Positions 1-8,410 of a stretch of DNA of 64,000 nucleotides are shown here, one piece after another. The stretch comes from an uncultured Porphyromonadaceae bacterium. Its GTDB lineage: Bacteria > Bacteroidota > Bacteroidia > Bacteroidales > Muribaculaceae. The position numbers and the translations under genes were made by a program. The notes under the pieces were generated by a model, which was given only the letters and a program-made list of their open reading frames with translations, searched no databases and was not told the origin of the DNA. Every line of letters starts with the position of its first letter. Position 1 is the first letter of the stretch. The stretch is from the NCBI GenBank assembly GCA_900540625.1, contig UQGP01000006.1, forward strand, positions 5,734 to 69,733, read 5' to 3'.

Positions 1-598
1 TCGTGTCGTGGACGATAGCTCCGGCGCGTTGGTACAATTTATAGAATATATCCAGGTCCTCGTAGCGGCGGCCTTCGGTGTAGCGCAGGCCGTCAAAAAG
101 GTTGGTGCGGAAAGCCTTGGCGCAAGACATCGGTTCGTGGTAAGGGCGTCGGCGCAGGGTGGCAATGATTGCATCATGAGCCGATAGTATTCGTGGCCGT
201 GCTTCGGGCAGCGATTTGGACGTGTCAAAGTGGTGTGCGGTGTACCAGCATGCCACGGCCGGGATGTCCGGATGTCGGTCGGCGAGTTCCATAAGCCGTT
301 GCAGTGCCTCGGGGTGCAGTGTATCGTCCGCATCGACGAAGGTGACGTATTCGGTGGTGACGGCATCGAGGGCGGTATTACGCGCCGCCGACGGCCCGCC
401 GTTAAGGCGCGACAGCAGCCGGAAACGCTCGTCTCGGCGGGCGTATTCGGCTGCTATGTCGGCTGTTGCGTCTGTGGAACCGTCATCAACAATTATCGCC
501 TGCCAGTCGTCGAAAGACTGCGCGAGGATGCTGTCAAGGCATTCGGCAAGCCAGGGAGCGGCATTGTAGGCCGGTACGACAATGGCGATGCGTTTCAT
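1..598 (-). CDS. Family 2 glycosyltransferase, C-terminus beyond the window
   Basis: Reading the minus strand from the ATG at 598 gives an open frame to the window edge, so about 199 N-terminal residues are present. The start MKRIAIVVPAYNAAPWL is the nucleotide-sugar-binding strand of GT-A/GT2 enzymes, followed by IIVDDGSTDAT and the metal-binding FVDADDTLHPEAL segment (DXD motif). Later residues (RRYEDLDIFYKLY) match the ED acceptor/base region of this family. It should transfer a sugar to a cell-surface glycan or lipid carrier; the substrate cannot be told. It lies 16 bp downstream of the GHL10 gene on the same strand and is probably the last member of that operon. Confidence 0.9.
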   Translation of the reverse strand, partial: MKRIAIVVPAYNAAPWLAECLDSILAQSFDDWQAIIVDDGSTDATADIAAEYARRDERFRLLSRLNGGPSAARNTALDAVTTEYVTFVDADDTLHPEALQRLMELADRHPDIPAVACWYTAHHFDTSKSLPEARPRILSAHDAIIATLRRRPYHEPMSCAKAFRTNLFDGLRYTEGRRYEDLDIFYKLYQRAGAIVHDT

Positions 599-614
599 AG
601 TGTTCGATAATGTA

Positions 615-2111
615 CTATTCGATAGTCAGCGCTCGCGAGGGCGAAGACTCGTTGTTGGTGCGGTTGACGGCCGTGACGACATAAGTGCCCGGTTTGTCAG
701 CCATATAAGTGTCCGAGTATACTACATCGACGATATATTTGGGGTCATCGATGGGAGTACCCTTGGTGCCTTTGGGGAAGCGGTATACTACAAAATGCGT
801 GGCATCCATGACCGTGCCGCGAGCCTGCGGTACATCCCATTTGATGGCGCAAGGACTGCCGGAGGTGGCGCGGCGCAGATTGGCCGGAGCCACGGGCTTA
901 TCGGCGCATATCCACGGATAAGTCGGCGGCAGAGCCACGGTGGCCTGAATGTCGCGAGCCAGCGAATCGGCAACGCCGCCTACGTTGGCTGTGATGGCGT
1001 ATGCAGGCCACCAGCAATTGCCTTGGACGTTAGGCAGCGAGCGCGACAAGTCTACCTTATGATGTAATTGCGTCGGGTCGGTGGATGGGGCCAGGTCTTT
1101 GTGTTTCATGATGTTGTGTACATCTTGTCCGAAGTACATGTGGCGTGGCCCGGCGTTGTCGTTCCACCATTGAGCCAGTACGAGTGTCGATGCGCGTTTA
1201 TGCTCCAATTCCCAATACAATTGAGGCAATAGGTAGTCTATCCATCCTTTTTCGGACCACAGCAATACGTCGGCGTATAGTGCATCGTAGTTTTGCAGGC
1301 CGTTGGTATCGCTACCGCGCGGGTCGCTGGACTTGTTGCGCCAGATGCCGAAGGGGCTGATGCCGAAGCGCACCCAGGGCTTAGCCCCCGAAGTGATGGC
1401 TTCGTGAATTTCCTCGATGAGCAAATCCACATTTTTGCGACGCCAGTCGCCGCGGTTCATGCCTTTGCCGTACTTGGCGTACGAAGCATCGTCCGGGAAG
1501 TCGATGCCTTTGGCCGGATAGGGGTAGAAGTAGTCGTCGAAGTGTATACCATCGACATCGTAGCGATTGACGATGTCCATGACTACATCGGTGATGAACT
1601 TACGATTTTCGGGCAGTCCGGGGTCAAAGTACATCTTGTCATCACCCTTGTAGGTGACAAAACGCCACGGCTCGCGGTGGTATAGATGCGAGGGCGCCAG
1701 CTTTTCGTTCTTGGTGGTGGTGACGCGGTAGGGGTTGAGCCATGCGTGCAGTTCCATGCCGCGCTTGTGGCATTGCTCAATCATAAACTGCAACGGATCC
1801 CAATACGGCGATGGCGCTTTGCCTCCCTTGGTGAGAAAGCGGCTCCACGGCTCTAATTTGCTGGGGTAGAATGCGTCGGCACTGGGGCGTACCTGGAAAA
1901 GTATGGCGTTGCATCCGGCTGCGCGGAGGCTGTCAAGTTGCGAAATCAGGTATTTTTGTAATTCGACGGTGCCTTTGCGCAAATATTGGCCTTGGAAGAC
2001 GGTGTGCATCCATCCTCCGCGGAACTCGCGTTTGGGCGCTGCCGGGTGAGTGGCGGCGGCAGAAGTTGCTAAGCCCAGCATGAGGGCTAAAGCTATCAAA
2101 AGTCGTTTCAT
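615..2111 (-). CDS. Secreted GHL10-family (DUF187) glycoside hydrolase-like protein
   Basis: 498 aa with a hydrophobic signal peptide (residues 1-20, ending SAAATHPA). The mature part starts with REFRGGWMHTVFQ and continues with a TIM-barrel core containing AAGCNAILFQVRPSADAFY, LHAWLNPYRV and DGIHFDDYFYPYP, the hallmarks of the glycosyl-hydrolase-like 10 family. About 100 C-terminal residues (from about 400) look like a fibronectin-III-type beta domain. The family is common in Bacteroidetes and is thought to act on envelope or peptidoglycan-related glycans; the exact reaction is not established. It lies 42 bp downstream of the MFS gene and just upstream of a glycosyltransferase, which suggests a shared envelope-glycan role. 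Confidence 0.85.
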   Translation of the reverse strand: MKRLLIALALMLGLATSAAATHPAAPKREFRGGWMHTVFQGQYLRKGTVELQKYLISQLDSLRAAGCNAILFQVRPSADAFYPSKLEPWSRFLTKGGKAPSPYWDPLQFMIEQCHKRGMELHAWLNPYRVTTTKNEKLAPSHLYHREPWRFVTYKGDDKMYFDPGLPENRKFITDVVMDIVNRYDVDGIHFDDYFYPYPAKGIDFPDDASYAKYGKGMNRGDWRRKNVDLLIEEIHEAITSGAKPWVRFGISPFGIWRNKSSDPRGSDTNGLQNYDALYADVLLWSEKGWIDYLLPQLYWELEHKRASTLVLAQWWNDNAGPRHMYFGQDVHNIMKHKDLAPSTDPTQLHHKVDLSRSLPNVQGNCWWPAYAITANVGGVADSLARDIQATVALPPTYPWICADKPVAPANLRRATSGSPCAIKWDVPQARGTVMDATHFVVYRFPKGTKGTPIDDPKYIVDVVYSDTYMADKPGTYVVTAVNRTNNESSPSRALTIE

Positions 2112-2153
2112 TGTGCGTCTCGGGTGGTTTGTAAGATATATGATGTACGGCTA

Positions 2154-3869
2154 TCAGATTTCAACGGCTTCGGCCTCGGCCTCTTCCGTTTCGGCGGTTT
2201 CGCCTTTGACGTTGGGCAATTCGAGTCCGAGGTGCTGACGGCGGTCAATGACTTTGAGCACCAATCCCAACACCAATGCGGCTACGCCGAGGAAGGCAAG
2301 CATCAGCAACGGGTTGGTATAGTCGTAGGATACTGCGGCCGTCTCGGGGTCCATAGCGCCGCTGTTTACGGCCTGTACCAAGGCGGGGTTGGAGGCATCC
2401 AGAACCTTGCCTATGAGCAGGGGGAACAGCCACAGACCGATGTTCTGAATCCAGAAGATAAGAGCGTATGCCGAGCCGATGATTTTAGCGTCAACCAGCT
2501 TGGGCACACTGGGCCACAGCGATGCCGGTACCAGCGAGAACGATGCACCCAGTACCAGGATGGTGGCATAAGCCACGCATACACCGCCTATGGGGCTGCC
2601 CTTGAACATTGGCAGAACAAAGGCAAAAGTCAGGTGGCACAATATCAGGAGCACCGAGCCGATGACCAGCATCGAGGCGGCTTTACCCTTGTAGTCTACG
2701 TACTTGCCAAGGATGGGGGTGATACCTACGGCCAGCAGCGGGAATACGGCGAAGATGGCGGCTGCACTCTGGCGCATATAGCCGAAGAAGCAGTAGGTGA
2801 TAAGAGCGATAACGGCCACGGCCAGGAGGCTGTATTTGATTACCTTGTCCTTACTGAAATTGAAGGCGAACGAAGCCCCGGCCACCACAATCATGATGAC
2901 ATATTGGATGACGGTCACCGTGTCCGAAGCCCAGAAGCTATCAGCAGCCGGGGCGTCAAGTGTCAGATTGCATTGCAGCATATTGACGGCGTACTTCTGG
3001 AAGGGGAAGATGGCCGAGTAATAGAGCACGCACAGCAGCGCTACAAGCCAGAAGCCGCTGGAACGCAGGATTTTGCCAAGGTCGGAGATGCGGAACGGGT
3101 CGTCCTTTTCCTCGGAGGCATCGTCAAGTTTACGATCCATGAAGAAATAGACGATGAACATGATGAGCGCTATCAGCAGCAGTACCACGCCGAAGGCTAC
3201 CGAGCGAGACACGTCCACGGTGCCGCCCATCTTGGCAAACATCGGCGAGAATATCATACAGGTGGCGACACCAAGTCGAGCCAAAGCCATTTCGCTACCC
3301 ATAGCCAGGGCCATTTCGCGGCCTTGGAACCATTTGACGATACCGCGGCTGACGGTGATGCCGGCCATCTCGACGCCGCAACCGAAGATCATAAAGCCTA
3401 CGGCGGAGAATTTGGCCGAAGCGGGCATCCCTTCATAGAAAGGCGAGATGCCCAGCTCGTCGAAGCCGGGAATGTAATTCAAGTTGTTGTTGAACCACGT
3501 TTCCAGGCCGCTACCGGCAAACATATCCGTGACGGCGTACCAATTGATGGCTGCACCCACGAGCATCACCGTGCCCGAGAGTATTGCCGTGAAGCGCACG
3601 CCCATCTTGTCGAGGATGATGCCTGCAAATATCAGGAAGAAGATGAATACGTTGAGGAAGGTTTCGCTGCCCTGCATTGTACCGAAGGCGGTGGAATCCC
3701 ATCCGCGCTCGGACTGCATCAAGTCCTTGATGGGCGACAGGATATCCATAAAAATGTACGAGCAGAACATTGCCAGTGCCAACAGTCCGAGGGCTGTCCA
3801 CCGTGCCCACGCTTTGTCGCGGAGGCTTTCGGGCCGCTTCAGCGCGGCCGCTTGTGCGATTTGAGACAT
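2154..3869 (-). CDS. Major facilitator superfamily transporter (MFSD1-like)
   Basis: 571 aa, an inner-membrane protein with twelve or more hydrophobic segments. The first begins after a soluble 25-residue N-terminus (ARWTALGLLALAMFCSYIF). A charged central loop rich in K, D and E (around residues 235-255) separates the two halves. The segment ALIFWIQNIGLWLFPLLIGKVLD near residue 470 resembles the C-terminal half of the MFSD1-type branch. The C-terminus is glutamate-rich (ETAETEEAEAEAVEI) and presumably cytoplasmic. Substrate unknown; by context possibly a glycan or cell-wall fragment handled by the downstream GHL10 protein. It is the first gene of the operon, with an upstream TACTTTTG -7 element about 130 bp away. 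Confidence 0.8.
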   Translation of the reverse strand: MSQIAQAAALKRPESLRDKAWARWTALGLLALAMFCSYIFMDILSPIKDLMQSERGWDSTAFGTMQGSETFLNVFIFFLIFAGIILDKMGVRFTAILSGTVMLVGAAINWYAVTDMFAGSGLETWFNNNLNYIPGFDELGISPFYEGMPASAKFSAVGFMIFGCGVEMAGITVSRGIVKWFQGREMALAMGSEMALARLGVATCMIFSPMFAKMGGTVDVSRSVAFGVVLLLIALIMFIVYFFMDRKLDDASEEKDDPFRISDLGKILRSSGFWLVALLCVLYYSAIFPFQKYAVNMLQCNLTLDAPAADSFWASDTVTVIQYVIMIVVAGASFAFNFSKDKVIKYSLLAVAVIALITYCFFGYMRQSAAAIFAVFPLLAVGITPILGKYVDYKGKAASMLVIGSVLLILCHLTFAFVLPMFKGSPIGGVCVAYATILVLGASFSLVPASLWPSVPKLVDAKIIGSAYALIFWIQNIGLWLFPLLIGKVLDASNPALVQAVNSGAMDPETAAVSYDYTNPLLMLAFLGVAALVLGLVLKVIDRRQHLGLELPNVKGETAETEEAEAEAVEI

Positions 3870-3998
3870 AATTTTATGTGATTATGTGGTGTTATTATAT
3901 TGTATTTCAGTGTAATGTATGGTCGCTTGTGCCGAGCCGTCGCCGCCGTGCAAGGCGCTTTGACGTTCTCGGGTCAGGCCTTCGGCGCCATATTAGTG

Positions 3999-4006
3999 CA
4001 AAAGTA
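3999..4006 (-). promoter_or_regulatory. -7 element for the MFS-GHL10-GT operon
   Basis: The minus strand reads TACTTTTG, a full match to the Bacteroidetes TAnnTTTG -7 consensus. No TTTG -33 box is at the expected 19-21 bp spacing. It implies a 5' UTR of roughly 120 nt before the ATG at 3869. The 289-bp divergent gap 3870-4158 otherwise holds only the opposite znu promoter. Confidence 0.5.
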
Positions 4007-4101
4007 AGCAAAAAAATTCAGCTACTGTCCATAATGACCAAAAAACCGCGACCGAATGTATGCAAAAGGCGTGAATGGTGGGCGATAAGCAAAAAAATGT
4101 G

Positions 4102-4109
4102 TAACTTTG
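4102..4109 (+). promoter_or_regulatory. -7 element for the metal ABC transporter pair
   Basis: TAACTTTG matches TAnnTTTG and sits about 50 bp before the ATG at 4159. No convincing -33 box and no obvious Fur/Zur-type dyad were found next to it. Confidence 0.5.
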
Positions 4110-4158
4110 CGGAAAGGAAAGGCCGCGGGAATCCTGCGACTTAACGATTATTGTATAT

Positions 4159-5031
4159 ATGAGAAGCGGCAATAGCAAGTTACGAGCATTTTTACCGATG
4201 GTTACGGCTATCGCGGCATTGGCTGTGGCCCTATGGGGTTGCGGCGGCACGGAGGATGGACGCCCGGTGCTTACCGTGAGTGTCGAGCCCCAGCGTGCCT
4301 TGCTGGAAAGTGTCGTGGGCGACCGCTTCGAGGTGCAGACGCTGTTGTCATCGGGTGCCAATCCGGAGACCTTTGAGCCGACAATACGTGCACGTATGGA
4401 TGTGGACAAATCCAAAGCATACTTTACCATAGGTGGTATGCCTTTCGAGACCACCTTGGCCTCGACGCTTCCGTCATCGGTGCGTCTTGTCGATTGCGCC
4501 AAAGGCATTAAACTGATATACAATACGCACGACCATGGCGATGGGCACGAGCATATAGCCGATCCGCACACGTGGTCGTCGGTACGCAACGCGCGTATCA
4601 TTGCGCGCAATATGTACGAGACGGTGGTCTCCCTCGACCCCGAAGGCAAAGAATATTACCGTAACAAGTACGAATCGCTGGTGCATCGGCTGGATTCGCT
4701 TGACCGAGCATGGAGCGAAAAGCTGAAGTCGGCACCGACGCGAGCTTTTGCCATTTGGCATCCGTCCTTGAGCTACTTTGCTCGCGACTATGACTTGCGG
4801 CAAATATCCGTAGGCTTCGAAAACAAGGAGATGCCGCCGGCGGCGATGGCACACACTGCCGCCGAAGCACGTGCCGCCGGGGCGCGAGTACTCTTTTTTC
4901 AACGCGAGTATGACTCGCGTCAGGCTCAGAGTATGAATCAAATGCTGGGAGCCCGTCTTGTAATCATCAATCCATTGGACTATGACTGGGAAGGACAATT
5001 GTCTGCGGTCGTCGATGCCTTGTGCCGCTGA
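4159..5031 (+). CDS. Metal (Zn/Mn-type) ABC transporter substrate-binding lipoprotein
   Basis: 290 aa. The N-terminal hydrophobic stretch ends in a lipobox with Cys28 (ALWGC), so this is a lipoprotein facing the periplasm. It has the cluster A-I (ZnuA/TroA) fold signatures: SGANPETFEPT, a His/Asp-rich loop HDHGDGHEH (about residue 125), DPHTWSS with a metal-ligand His, and IWHPSLSYFARDY with a second one. The position that is often His in proteobacterial ZnuA (NPH) is Glu here (NPE). The His-rich loop argues for zinc. It overlaps the ATPase gene, so the two are translated together; no permease gene follows. Confidence 0.85.
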   Translation: MRSGNSKLRAFLPMVTAIAALAVALWGCGGTEDGRPVLTVSVEPQRALLESVVGDRFEVQTLLSSGANPETFEPTIRARMDVDKSKAYFTIGGMPFETTLASTLPSSVRLVDCAKGIKLIYNTHDHGDGHEHIADPHTWSSVRNARIIARNMYETVVSLDPEGKEYYRNKYESLVHRLDSLDRAWSEKLKSAPTRAFAIWHPSLSYFARDYDLRQISVGFENKEMPPAAMAHTAAEARAAGARVLFFQREYDSRQAQSMNQMLGARLVIINPLDYDWEGQLSAVVDALCR

Positions 5032-5692
5032 GGGTGAAGTGCTGATGTCGCTGTCCGGCGTAAGTATGAGCTGGGACGGACGCGAGGTGCTGAGCGATGT
5101 CAGCTTTGACGTACATCAGGGCGATTTTATCGCCATCACCGGACCCAACGGCGGTGGCAAAACCACACTTTTGCGCATTCTGTTAGGGCTGCTGCGCCCC
5201 ACGCGTGGCACGGTGACGCGTAACCGCGATGTGCGTATCGGCTATTTGCCTCAAAAGAATATGATAGACTCGCGCTTCCCGATAAGCGTGCGCGAGGTAA
5301 TCAGCTCCGGACTCTTGGCCCTGGACATGGACAATGCCGAACGCCGCAGATTGTATGACGAAACTATAAGACGCGTGGGACTTGAGGCTCATGCCGAGCA
5401 GCCTATCGGTCAGCTTTCGGGCGGCCAATTGCAACGTGCATTGCTGGGACGTGCCATTATTTCGCATCCACGGCTTTTGGTGATGGACGAGCCGTTGAGC
5501 TATATAGACAAACATTTTGAGGCTCAGCTCTACGACTTGATACGTGAATTGGCGCGCGACACGACCATTGTGCTTGTGTCGCATGAGATGACGACCATTG
5601 CCGGGATGGCCAATCGGCATTTTATTATAGATGTCAATTTGCACGAGTGCTTGGCGCCGCACCACTATATACATAGTGATTGCGACGAATGA
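5015..5692 (+). CDS. Metal ABC transporter ATP-binding protein
   Basis: 225 aa from the ATG at 5015, which overlaps the end of the binding-protein gene by 17 bp; an ATG at 5045 (MSLSGVSMSW), preceded by a GAGGGTGAA-like purine stretch, is an equally good start. It contains all ABC ATPase motifs: Walker A GPNGGGKTT, Q-loop in YLPQKN, signature LSGGQLQRA, Walker B LLVMDEP and the H-loop LVSHE. Size and sequence fit ZnuC/MntB-type importers. It would energise uptake with the neighbouring lipoprotein, but the expected ZnuB-like permease is missing from this locus: the next gene is convergent. Confidence 0.85.
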   Translation: MPCAAEGEVLMSLSGVSMSWDGREVLSDVSFDVHQGDFIAITGPNGGGKTTLLRILLGLLRPTRGTVTRNRDVRIGYLPQKNMIDSRFPISVREVISSGLLALDMDNAERRRLYDETIRRVGLEAHAEQPIGQLSGGQLQRALLGRAIISHPRLLVMDEPLSYIDKHFEAQLYDLIRELARDTTIVLVSHEMTTIAGMANRHFIIDVNLHECLAPHHYIHSDCDE

Positions 5693-5766
5693 ATGCCCGG
5701 CCGGGGCGTATCGGACGCTCCGAATAAGGGGAAATCATCCGACAAATTTCGAAGGAAATAGTGCGT

Positions 5767-5786
5767 GCCCGGCTGCATTGTCGGGC
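5767..5786. terminator. Hairpin between convergent genes
   Basis: GCCCG and CGGGC arms enclose a 10-nt loop in the 102-bp space between the ABC ATPase and the convergent EFR1 gene. The stem is short and no T-tract follows, so a terminator role is only suggested by position. Confidence 0.25.
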
Positions 5787-5794
5787 GATGCGTG

Positions 5795-6571
5795 CTATTG
5801 TTCTTCCGGGCCGCGATATTGACCTTTGGCGCGAGTGATGCGTCCGTACATCACGGCGTGTGTCGGGCAGCGGTGATAGCAGGCCAGGCACATCGCGCAA
5901 TCGTTTCCCCAGCAAGGTTTTCCCTCTTTTATCGTAATATTGGACATCGGGCATGTGCGTGCGCACGTGCCGCAGCCGGTGCATGCGTCCGTGACGGCAA
6001 AGCGTTTAGACTTGACCCCGTTGTTCTTGAAACTCGGATATATAACCGAAGTCTTCAGCCAAGCAAAACTGCCGCGCGTCACCATGTCGTGAGGCGTCGT
6101 CGAGAGGTCGTCCTGCATTATGGCTTCGGCTATGGTCGCGATACGTGCCGGTGCGGCAGCAATTTTGGCGCGGCGCACCTTGTCGCTGTCGACATCGAAG
6201 CTCGGAAGGCATACGTACGTATTGGGCATTTGAACGGTGTATGCCGACCGATGTTTCCATCCGCGATCTGACACGATACGTCGCCACATCTTGGCCGCAT
6301 TGCCGGCATCGTCGCCGCAGGTGGCAACCATATAATGCGGCACTTCGGACGCTCCGTCAATCACGGCATGGCGCATAAAGTCGACGACCATTGGCGGTAC
6401 GCCCCAACTATATATCGGGAACATCCATACAATACGCGATGATGCGGCGACGTGACTGATTGATTCGTCGCGCCGTCGCGGAGATATGTCAAATGCCTTG
6501 TCTCCCAGTGCTTTGGCTAATATCTTGGCGCAGTACCGTGTATTACCCGTGCCGCTGAAGTATAATATCAT
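5795..6571 (-). CDS. EFR1-type flavodoxin-ferredoxin protein
   Basis: 258 aa. The N-terminus MILYFSGTGNTRYCAKILA is the FMN phosphate-binding loop of a flavodoxin-like domain (about residues 1-160). The C-terminus carries two [4Fe-4S] motifs, CTGCGTCARTCP and CAMCLACYHRCP, with the CxxCxxCxxxCP spacing. This is the architecture of the EFR1 family of cytoplasmic electron-transfer proteins of anaerobes. It probably shuttles low-potential electrons; partner enzymes are unknown. It is separated by 85 bp from the DUF2027 gene on the same strand. The stop is convergent with the ABC ATPase gene. Confidence 0.85.
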   Translation of the reverse strand: MILYFSGTGNTRYCAKILAKALGDKAFDISPRRRDESISHVAASSRIVWMFPIYSWGVPPMVVDFMRHAVIDGASEVPHYMVATCGDDAGNAAKMWRRIVSDRGWKHRSAYTVQMPNTYVCLPSFDVDSDKVRRAKIAAAPARIATIAEAIMQDDLSTTPHDMVTRGSFAWLKTSVIYPSFKNNGVKSKRFAVTDACTGCGTCARTCPMSNITIKEGKPCWGNDCAMCLACYHRCPTHAVMYGRITRAKGQYRGPEEQ

Positions 6572-6656
6572 AATATATGCGTATCGGTTGAATGTTGTGC
6601 TAAAGATACAAGTCCATGTGTACTAATATCTTCCGGAATGGGCAACATTCATCACC

Positions 6657-7751
6657 TCAGCGTATGGTGACTTGAGTGGCCCCGAAACCGTACTTTTGGA
6701 ATGAAGCGTCTTGGACATCCTGTCCGCGGTAGCGGTGTCCCAGTTCTTTGATAAGCGCTTGGCGCAACTTGCCTTCGCCTTTGCCGTGGATGAATATTAT
6801 GCGGCGTCCGTGGCGGCGTAGATTGGCATCCATGACACGACGGAAAGTGTCCACTTGATAGTTGAGAATATCGGCGGGCGACATTCCGGCGGTGGTGTCC
6901 AGCAGGCTGTCTATATGCAGATCCACCTCCAGCGGGTCGGCGTCATTATCTTCCGTTTGAGCTATCGGACGCCGGCGCACCGGACGGCGGTCGGCACGTT
7001 TTTTGTCCTCGAGGGCGCGCCGCAGTGCCTTGGCTGTATCATCGGCACGTTTGGCGGCATTGTCTGCCGGAACATCATTGGAGACCAGCGCTGTTGCCAA
7101 TACCGGAGTGTCGAAGTACTCGTTGGGTCTGAAGCAATGTACCTTGAAAAACTTGGTGGTGTCTACATTAATGCATACGTCCAATGGCGTCTTGGGCCGG
7201 AACGTTCGGCCTTGTTTGTACGCCAGAGCCTGAAAACGTATATGGTCCAAAGCCGAAACGTCTTCGGACGTGTGTTCGCCTATGAGCAATTGGATGTTAG
7301 GCTCGACGGTGCCGGCGTATATCGTGTTCCAAACGTCTTCGCCGTCGCGTTGTGCCATCAGGACAAAATCGAGATAGTAGTTAGAGTCATTTATGAGATA
7401 GCAGTCATATCCCGAGGCGCCGATGTGTCGGAGGTCGCCGGCTTCCCAGCCCAGGACGATGTTCAGGTTGTCGCCGCCGGGTGTCTCTATAGCCGCTTCT
7501 GACGGAATTGCGGGCTGCGTTGTGTGCGTTGTCTGTGCCGGTGCCGGTTGAGCTTGTTTGGATGGTTGCGGCGTCTCGATTGCGGCGCCCATGCGTGTGT
7601 TTTGGTCTGTGGATACCGCCACGCATTCGCGCAGCAGCACCGGTGTTTCAAAGCCGTCGTCGTCTACCACGGCAATATTTCCTTCGATGCGCACTATGCG
7701 GCCACCGCCTACGGCGTTGAGGTAGCGCACAGTATCTCCTACTTTTGCCAT
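6657..7751 (-). CDS. DUF2027 / Smr-domain protein
   Basis: 364 aa from the ATG at 7751 (MAKVGDTVRYLNAVGGG). A longer reading from 7877 is possible but its first 42 residues are low-quality and would cover the promoter, so the shorter start is preferred. Residues 1-60 form a small beta barrel-like module, residues about 110-235 a beta domain (DUF2027), followed by a basic linker with KKRADRRPVRRRP. The C-terminal Smr domain has DLHID and the HGKGEGKLR signature. Smr domains are MutS2-related and associated with nucleic-acid binding or nicking. No function is established for this Bacteroidetes fusion. Confidence 0.85.
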   Translation of the reverse strand: MAKVGDTVRYLNAVGGGRIVRIEGNIAVVDDDGFETPVLLRECVAVSTDQNTRMGAAIETPQPSKQAQPAPAQTTHTTQPAIPSEAAIETPGGDNLNIVLGWEAGDLRHIGASGYDCYLINDSNYYLDFVLMAQRDGEDVWNTIYAGTVEPNIQLLIGEHTSEDVSALDHIRFQALAYKQGRTFRPKTPLDVCINVDTTKFFKVHCFRPNEYFDTPVLATALVSNDVPADNAAKRADDTAKALRRALEDKKRADRRPVRRRPIAQTEDNDADPLEVDLHIDSLLDTTAGMSPADILNYQVDTFRRVMDANLRRHGRRIIFIHGKGEGKLRQALIKELGHRYRGQDVQDASFQKYGFGATQVTIR

Positions 7752-7980
7752 AATTGTCTGTGTGTTTCTTTTTTTTCTTTGGTGCAAAAGTACGGAAATT
7801 CCGACAAAGGGACAAGCATTCGGCGGATATGAGATATGAGATATGGGACGGCGAGGTGTGGCCGGTGGCCGAGACAATGTTCGACACCGATAATGCGGGT
7901 CTTGGTGTTGTTAAGCCTCGGTATGCCGATTGTGAACCGCTACGGAAGATGGTTTGACCGGATATGATTCATCTGAATAC
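7752..7980. other. Intergenic, no gene seen
   Basis: This holds the likely start region of the DUF2027 gene: the minus strand reads TACTTTTG at 7786-7793, a TAnnTTTG match about 35 bp before the ATG. A run of T precedes the ATG. The only open frame (plus strand, 67 codons) has no homology-like features. Confidence 0.4.
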
Positions 7981-8097
7981 AAAAAAGGAAATAGGCGACT
8001 TTCGCAAGCTGCCTATTTCCTAAAACCTATGATTCACTTATTATTGTACTTAGATGCTATATTGGATAGATGTCTATAGTTTAGTTCTCTTTTCTTG
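7981..8097 (-). ncRNA. Candidate small RNA with its own promoter and terminator
   Basis: On the minus strand a TACCTTTG -7 element (8104-8111) is followed by about 75 nt of AT-rich sequence with no open frame, then a hairpin with a 10-bp perfect stem (GGAAATAGGC at 8020-8011, GCCTATTTCC at 7996-7987) and six T residues (7986-7981). That is a promoter plus intrinsic terminator without a protein gene between them. Neither flanking gene can use the terminator: the gene on the right is plus-strand. Expected transcript about 115 nt. A -33 box at correct spacing is not evident. Confidence 0.45.
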
Positions 8098-8290
8098 ACA
8101 ACGCAAAGGTATCAAAAAATATTCAAGCAATTATGATATAAATTATAATTATGAATTGTTAACACTAATTTGCAATAAGGCGTGTCGACTATCTTTACGA
8201 AGTCCTGACGGTGCATATGTCTCGTCGGATAAAGTATACCGTAACTTTTCTAAAATTTAACAGTTTATATAGTCCGCCTATAGTAAAAAA

Positions 8291-8308
8291 GGAGTACCTT
8301 TGTACTCC
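8291..8308 (+). promoter_or_regulatory. Promoter -7 element within a perfect palindrome
   Basis: TACCTTTG (8295-8302) is a -7 match about 110 bp before the ATG at 8411. It lies inside the inverted repeat GGAGTAC-CTTT-GTACTCC (7-bp arms, 4-nt spacer), which could be an operator for a dimeric repressor or a hairpin at the mRNA 5' end. Confidence 0.5.
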
Positions 8309-8410
8309 TCAAAGGGGATGCCTTTCTCCATGCCTTTTAAAGCAGAACTTATTAAACCAGATTGATTCATATAATAACATCAACCAAATACTAATCAATA
8401 AACAAATCGT

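Noticed and set aside
2124..3881. 585-codon plus-strand open frame opposite the MFS gene
   Set aside because: It is antisense to a clear transporter, its translation is rich in His, Gln, Asp and Gly without domains, and it is the usual mirror of biased codon use.
7754..7957. 67-codon plus-strand frame
   Set aside because: Begins in the T-rich promoter region of the DUF2027 gene and contains no recognisable motif.
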